This document shows, piece by piece, positions 60,168-64,000 of a DNA stretch of 64,000 nt (the stretch's first letter is position 1; every line of letters starts with the position of its first letter). The stretch covers positions 62,001-126,000 of the forward strand of contig NZ_CACZTX010000001.1 in the NCBI RefSeq assembly GCF_902784195.1, read 5' to 3'. Origin of the DNA: an uncultured Methanobrevibacter sp. GTDB taxonomy: Archaea; Methanobacteriota; Methanobacteria; Methanobacteriales; Methanobacteriaceae. The notes under the pieces are model-generated. The model did no database searches. It was not told where the DNA came from and saw only the letters and a list, made by a program, of their open reading frames with translations. The position numbers and the translations under genes are program-made.

Positions 60168-61205
60168 ATGGGAAACGAAGCTACTTTAAACCAATTGGTA
60201 AACGAGCAGGAAAAGGCAGTCTTCAAGTCCATGAGGACTGACATGGAGACAGGAAAGGCTGTATTGAACGTCGAGCAGTTAGGTTACTTCCTCAGGGAAG
60301 CAACCTTGGACAATACAATTTTAAGAGATGCGGACTTCAAGCTGATGAAATCTTTCAAGAAGCATCTCAACAGGGTAGGAATAAACGGAAGAGTCCTCAC
60401 AAACGGTTATGACGTGAACGGCGAGACCGACCCTGAGATTCCTGCGGCTGACGTCGACTTCGGAGCAAACGAATTGGACGTCAAGAAGCTCAAGGCAATG
60501 TGCGAAATCGAGGATGACGAGAAGGAGGACAACATGACACAAGCCCAATTCGAGCAGACCCTTCTCCAGATGATGGGAGAAAGGATTGGGGAGGACTTGG
60601 AATACTGGGCATTGTTTGCTGACAGCGAAGTTGCAAGAAGCGACGATCCTCTTCTCAACACAAATGACGGATGGCTCAAGAAATGCGCAAACCACATATC
60701 CAGCAGGTCAATAGCTCCTAGCAATGGAATGTTTGACATTGAGGACGGTCCTGAAGCGATGTTCGACGCAATGATTAAGGCATTGCCTCCAAGATTCAGG
60801 AAAAACAGGAGAATGCTCAAGTTCTATGTTCCTTTTGAAGTCGAGGACGCATACAGGAACATCCTCATAAACAGAGGAACTGGCTTGGGTGATTCCGCAC
60901 AGATAGGGTTCAATGCCTTGTCCTACAAGGGAATACCTATTGAGCATTGCTCCACCTTGGATGATGAGGACGGAAGGGGAATACTGGGCAACAGGGTATG
61001 CTCCATGCTCACAAACCCTAAGAACTTGGCTTACGGAATATGGAAGAATCTTTCTGTAGAGCCTGAAAGGATTGCCAAGAACGAGCTCACAAGATACTGG
61101 TTCCGTATCCGCGGCGATGTGGACTACTACTTCCGTAACGGAGCAGTTGTAAGCGTAATGAATTCAAGCGATGCGGAGGCGTTGCCTGAACTCTCCAGAG
61201 CATAA
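60168..61205 (+). CDS. Major capsid protein (HK97 fold, inferred)
   Basis: A 345-residue protein placed directly after the protease/scaffold, the normal position of the major capsid protein. DAMIKALPPRFRKNRRMLKFYVPFEVEDAYR and GYKGIPIEHC-like LSYKGIPIEHCSTLDD, together with the C-terminal YWFRIRGDVDYYFRNGAVV, match the late beta-rich region of HK97-fold capsid proteins of PBSX-like viruses. AGGAAAGAAGTG precedes the ATG. Confidence 0.8.
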   Translation: MGNEATLNQLVNEQEKAVFKSMRTDMETGKAVLNVEQLGYFLREATLDNTILRDADFKLMKSFKKHLNRVGINGRVLTNGYDVNGETDPEIPAADVDFGANELDVKKLKAMCEIEDDEKEDNMTQAQFEQTLLQMMGERIGEDLEYWALFADSEVARSDDPLLNTNDGWLKKCANHISSRSIAPSNGMFDIEDGPEAMFDAMIKALPPRFRKNRRMLKFYVPFEVEDAYRNILINRGTGLGDSAQIGFNALSYKGIPIEHCSTLDDEDGRGILGNRVCSMLTNPKNLAYGIWKNLSVEPERIAKNELTRYWFRIRGDVDYYFRNGAVVSVMNSSDAEALPELSRA

Positions 61206-61269
61206 TGGTATGATTTCGCATATCATTGTGCTTCTCATTTGCTTTATAGGATTGGTTGAGGCGATACTG

Positions 61270-61614
61270 ATGGCATTGGTTGATTGGGAGGACTTGGCAA
61301 TATCCGTTCACAAGTCTCCTAGAAAGCTTTATAATGTTTTGAAGGATGAGTTAGGTCTTCCTGAATGGAACGAACTGTCTGTGATTGAAAGGAGAAGCAT
61401 GAAGAAAAGGTATGCTGTCATAAGAGATTCCTTTCCTGAGTTGCCTCCATGGGAAGAACTTTCCGTCATAGACAGGAGAAGCCACAAGAGACTCTACAAA
61501 CTTATCAAATCAGTTTATGATGGAGACTATGATGACAGTCCAAGCTTGGAAGGTCCACCAGCAGCAGTCGGTCCTCAGAAGGAGATTCCATTGGAAGAGG
61601 CAGAGTATCCTTGA
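61270..61614 (+). CDS. Small head protein with three internal repeats
   Basis: A 114-residue protein (from ATG 61270, preceded by GAGGCGAT) made of three related ~27-residue units: DWEDLAISVHKSPRKLYNVL, EWNELSVIERRSMKKRYAVI and PWEELSVIDRRSHKRLYKLI, then a Pro-rich acidic tail. An in-frame ATG at 61210 would add a hydrophobic segment. It lies between capsid and connector genes, so a capsid decoration or connector role is possible, but unproven. Confidence 0.5.
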   Translation: MALVDWEDLAISVHKSPRKLYNVLKDELGLPEWNELSVIERRSMKKRYAVIRDSFPELPPWEELSVIDRRSHKRLYKLIKSVYDGDYDDSPSLEGPPAAVGPQKEIPLEEAEYP

Positions 61615-61630
61615 TTGAGGAGATGGCAAT

Positions 61631-62044
61631 ATGACTTGGATTGGTACGGAAGATGTCATCGAGTTCACAGGAGTCAAGCCTCAGACATTCAGGTTCGAGA
61701 AGGGAGACACCTCCAGCCTGGAAACATTGCTTGAGAAGTGGATTCTGCAGTCAGAAGGACTTATAATATCCTACTGCAACTACGATTTCAATGACTTGGA
61801 GGAGATACCTCCAGCAGTTGTTAATGTCTGCCTTAGGCTTACTGCAAACATGGTCGCATTGGCTCAGGCAAGGAAGGACACTCCCGTAATTCAGGTCAAG
61901 GAATGGAACGTGCAGACTGTCAGTTCCAACATATTCTCAAATGACTTGAAAAGGGACTTGACTCCTTTCGTGCATGAAAGGAAAAGCTACAAAGGAGACG
62001 AGATTGACTTCTTCGTCATCACTGGAGATGATGACTCTTGGTGA
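61631..62044 (+). CDS. Head-tail connector protein (YqbG/gp6-like)
   Basis: A 137-residue protein. WIGTEDVIEFTGVKPQTF at the start and the helical VVNVCLRLTANMVALAQARKD segment resemble head-tail connectors of the YqbG/HK97 gp6 type, which seal the portal after packaging. Position directly behind the capsid genes supports this. Confidence 0.65.
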   Translation: MTWIGTEDVIEFTGVKPQTFRFEKGDTSSLETLLEKWILQSEGLIISYCNYDFNDLEEIPPAVVNVCLRLTANMVALAQARKDTPVIQVKEWNVQTVSSNIFSNDLKRDLTPFVHERKSYKGDEIDFFVITGDDDSW

Positions 62045-62484
62045 AATTGCAGATTGACGTTGAGGAACTCAAGCCATTGGAGCCAAGGTTCAAAAAGGTT
62101 GCTAAAAGGACAGTTGTGTTGACTGCAAATGAATTGCAGAGAAACCTCAAGAAGTTGAGTCCTGTGGATCATGGAAGGCTTCAGGGCTCTTGGGTAATCT
62201 TCCAGACAGGAGAATTGGAAAGGACTGTGAAAAGCAGTGCAAAGTATGCCATTTTCGTAAATGATGGAACAGGTCTGTACGGTCCTTTTGGTCATAAGAT
62301 AAGACCTAAGAACGGAAAGTTCTTAGCCTTTACACCAAACAAAGGAAAGTTCAAGGGAAAGCTTGTTGTGGTTCCATGGACTAGAGGACAGAAGCCTCAG
62401 AGGTTTGTTGAGAGAAGCATGGAAATGACTGAAAGGAGAGTGCAGGAATTTATGATTAGGGCAATGATGGAGATGGACTCATGA
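62041..62484 (+). CDS. HK97 gp10-like head-tail joining protein
   Basis: A ~147-residue protein. SPVDHGRLQGSWVI, KYAIFVNDGTGLYGPFG and GKFLAFTPNKGKFKGK are typical of the HK97 gp10 / minor structural family that joins head and tail. GTG at 62041 overlaps the end of the preceding gene. The stop overlaps the next ATG (ATGA). Confidence 0.8.
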   Translation: MKLQIDVEELKPLEPRFKKVAKRTVVLTANELQRNLKKLSPVDHGRLQGSWVIFQTGELERTVKSSAKYAIFVNDGTGLYGPFGHKIRPKNGKFLAFTPNKGKFKGKLVVVPWTRGQKPQRFVERSMEMTERRVQEFMIRAMMEMDS

Positions 62485-62990
62485 AATTCGTAAATACTGC
62501 TTCGCTTGTTCCTCAGACTGTAAAGGCATATCTTGAACATGAGATAAAGGAAGGAGGATTGCTTGAGGATGTGGAGACACTGATTCCATCCGTGAACAGT
62601 GATGTTCCTGTGGACCCTCCTGCGATATGGATTGTGCAGCACCCTACTACAAGATGGGTCAATGACAAGGCGAATCTCTCCAATAAGATTACATTGTCAG
62701 TTCCATTCGAGTTCGTGTGCGTAGAGTACAGCGATGACTTGGAGGAGGCTGAGATATTGGGAATCAGCCTTGCAAGCAGGGTCGGCTCAAGCCTGATGAA
62801 GAACTTCAACAAGGTGAAGGTTGACGATTCCATGCCAAACAGGTTCTTCCACAAGCTGGAGTTCGAGACATTGTATCCAGTAGGAGAGGTAACGGTTGTA
62901 GGAAAGAGCGAAAGGATACCCGCAACCAGCATAATCTTTAATTTTGTTTATATTGTTGATTGGTTGAAATGTAATAGAAAGTATGATTAG
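62481..62990 (+). CDS. Putative tail-terminator/completion protein
   Basis: A 169-residue protein in the position of tail-terminator genes of PBSX- and HK97-like viruses (after gp10-like, before the tail tube). It has an alternating beta/alpha pattern (PPAIWIVQHPTTRWVNDK; VPFEFVCVEYSDDLEEAEIL), consistent with that fold. Family recognition is weak; the assignment is mostly positional. Confidence 0.5.
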   Translation: MKFVNTASLVPQTVKAYLEHEIKEGGLLEDVETLIPSVNSDVPVDPPAIWIVQHPTTRWVNDKANLSNKITLSVPFEFVCVEYSDDLEEAEILGISLASRVGSSLMKNFNKVKVDDSMPNRFFHKLEFETLYPVGEVTVVGKSERIPATSIIFNFVYIVDWLKCNRKYD

Positions 62991-63000
62991 GTGAGATTTT

Positions 63001-64000
63001 ATGGGAATTCGTGTTGTAGGAATTAAGGAAGAGGCAAGGTATGGAGTTGCTGAGTCAGCGCCCGACTTCCATCAGGAAGTGAGCAAGGCAAAGGCTTCCC
63101 TGAACTCAACTCCAAACACAAAGTCAAGCGGATCAAGGATGAAGAAGAAGGCAAGGGCAGGTGTGTACAAGCCTACTGCCAACATCGAAGGTGAGGTTGA
63201 CCTTAAGAGGATAGGGCACTATCTCAAGGCATTCCTGGACAACTATCACTTCACTGACGGAGGCTCCAGCCCCAACACCCATGAGTTCTGGGGAGGAGAG
63301 AACAACAAGTTGAGCAGCTTCACCCTTTGGGTTACTTTTGACATATTCGAGAAGACCATTGTGGGCTCCTTGCTTGACAACTTCAAGATGGAGGTTAGCG
63401 ACGAGTACATGAAGTTCACTGCTGACTTTGTATACAAGACAGAGACAAGCGATGAGATTGATGACATGGAAGATTATGCAGTCAAGCTTATCGACGGAGA
63501 TTGGGCATTGATGTTCTATGATGTTTCCGTTGAGATAGACGAGTCTGCACCTCCAGGAATCGTTTCAAGCTTCAGCTTTGAAGGAAAGAACAACATCAAT
63601 GTCGACAAGACAATCGGATTGGGTAGCCGTGGTCCTCAAAGGAAAGCCGCTGCTCAAGGAAGGGACATAACCATTTCATTTGTTAGCACTTTGGAAAGGG
63701 AAACCTTTGAACTGATACAGAAAGCGGAATATGGTGAAGTCGGAAATGGACCGTCTGAATGCAAGCTTTGCAAGATTCCGTTAAAACTTATCTGCAATGT
63801 CTGTGAGGACACAACCGACAGGCTTGAGATCACATTCCCCGAGTGCATATTTGCGGTGGACTATGAGTTGAGCGAGGCTGACGAGATTGAGGTTACATTC
63901 AACTTGGACGCCATGGGAACAGGCTATGCCACAAAATTGGATGGAACCCGCGTATTGACAGACATGTATTGCAGGCTTGTGAATGACCAGCCTGAGATAA
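63001..64000 (+). CDS. Tail-tube-like protein, truncated by the window edge
   Basis: An open frame of at least 333 codons from ATG 63001 (GGTGAG 8 bases upstream) with no stop before the window end. MGIRVVGIKEEARYGVAES and repeated ~130-residue halves (LGSRGPQRKAAAQGRDITIS; RLEITFPECIFAVDYELSEA) resemble tail-tube proteins of siphoviruses. It would form the tail tube or a tube-like subunit. The C terminus is missing because the window ends. Confidence 0.6.
   Translation, partial: MGIRVVGIKEEARYGVAESAPDFHQEVSKAKASLNSTPNTKSSGSRMKKKARAGVYKPTANIEGEVDLKRIGHYLKAFLDNYHFTDGGSSPNTHEFWGGENNKLSSFTLWVTFDIFEKTIVGSLLDNFKMEVSDEYMKFTADFVYKTETSDEIDDMEDYAVKLIDGDWALMFYDVSVEIDESAPPGIVSSFSFEGKNNINVDKTIGLGSRGPQRKAAAQGRDITISFVSTLERETFELIQKAEYGEVGNGPSECKLCKIPLKLICNVCEDTTDRLEITFPECIFAVDYELSEADEIEVTFNLDAMGTGYATKLDGTRVLTDMYCRLVNDQPEI

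Overview
The window looks like a chromosome segment of a methanogenic archaeon of the family Methanobacteriaceae, most likely Methanobrevibacter. The evidence is the very A+T-rich host DNA, a pantoate kinase, archaeal AspS, UPF0058 and DUF4012 proteins, GGTGAT-type ribosome binding sites, and large surface adhesin-like proteins with beta-helix and Ig-like repeats. From about 30.6 kb to the right edge it carries a provirus whose far end lies outside the window.

Host part (1-30.2 kb). Housekeeping genes come first: pantoate kinase, a methyltransferase-like protein, DUF4012, a BaiN-type flavoprotein, aspS and hisD. They are followed by UPF0058, a NYN-domain nuclease, a membrane protein with a GGDD nucleotide-cyclase-like palm, argJ, a 34-residue basic protein and a membrane-anchored M14/AstE-like protein. 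A surface-protein block then separates argJ from argB: an adhesin interrupted by frame disruptions in its repeats, a C39-type peptidase and a small anchored protein. A 1311-residue beta-helix/papain-like protease follows argB. An SDR oxidoreductase, an AMP-forming acyl-CoA ligase and an isopropylmalate/homoisocitrate dehydrogenase close the host part.

Provirus, left part (30.6-40.3 kb): tyrosine integrase, small membrane proteins, a Cdc6-like AAA+ ATPase, and a divergent double ribbon-helix-helix regulator whose promoter overlaps an array of palindromes. Next comes a possible origin region and a train of small overlapping early genes (HEPN-like, recombination-protein-like, SWIM zinc finger, zinc ribbons).

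Provirus, late part (40.9-64 kb): two small membrane proteins, then a ParB-like protein, a TGT/DpdA-like transglycosylase and a YhhQ/VUT 7-deazaguanine transporter. These lead directly into terminase small and large subunits, portal, MuF head protein, XkdF-like protease, major capsid protein, connectors and a tail-tube-like protein cut by the window edge. Two blocks interrupt this normally compact order. One is a pair of antisense, A+T-rich zinc-ribbon/TPR genes (45.6-48.1 kb). The other is a 7-kb block (51.9-59.0 kb) with fifteen small genes, mostly acidic, their own promoter and terminator, about 1 kb of strongly structured noncoding DNA, and three antisense membrane or secreted genes.

Most notable are: (i) the compact ParB/DpdA/YhhQ cassette, suggesting 7-deazaguanine modification of archaeal virus DNA by salvage; (ii) a bipartite element (TTTTCCACYATG, five variable bases, TGAA) that occurs four times, each 25-40 bp downstream of a TATA-like box and ahead of a late gene block, and each time opening a tiny reading frame M-x-x-E; (iii) the small-gene cassette, bracketed by AGTAATACTTT palindromes. 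No database search was possible; family calls rest on recognised motifs.
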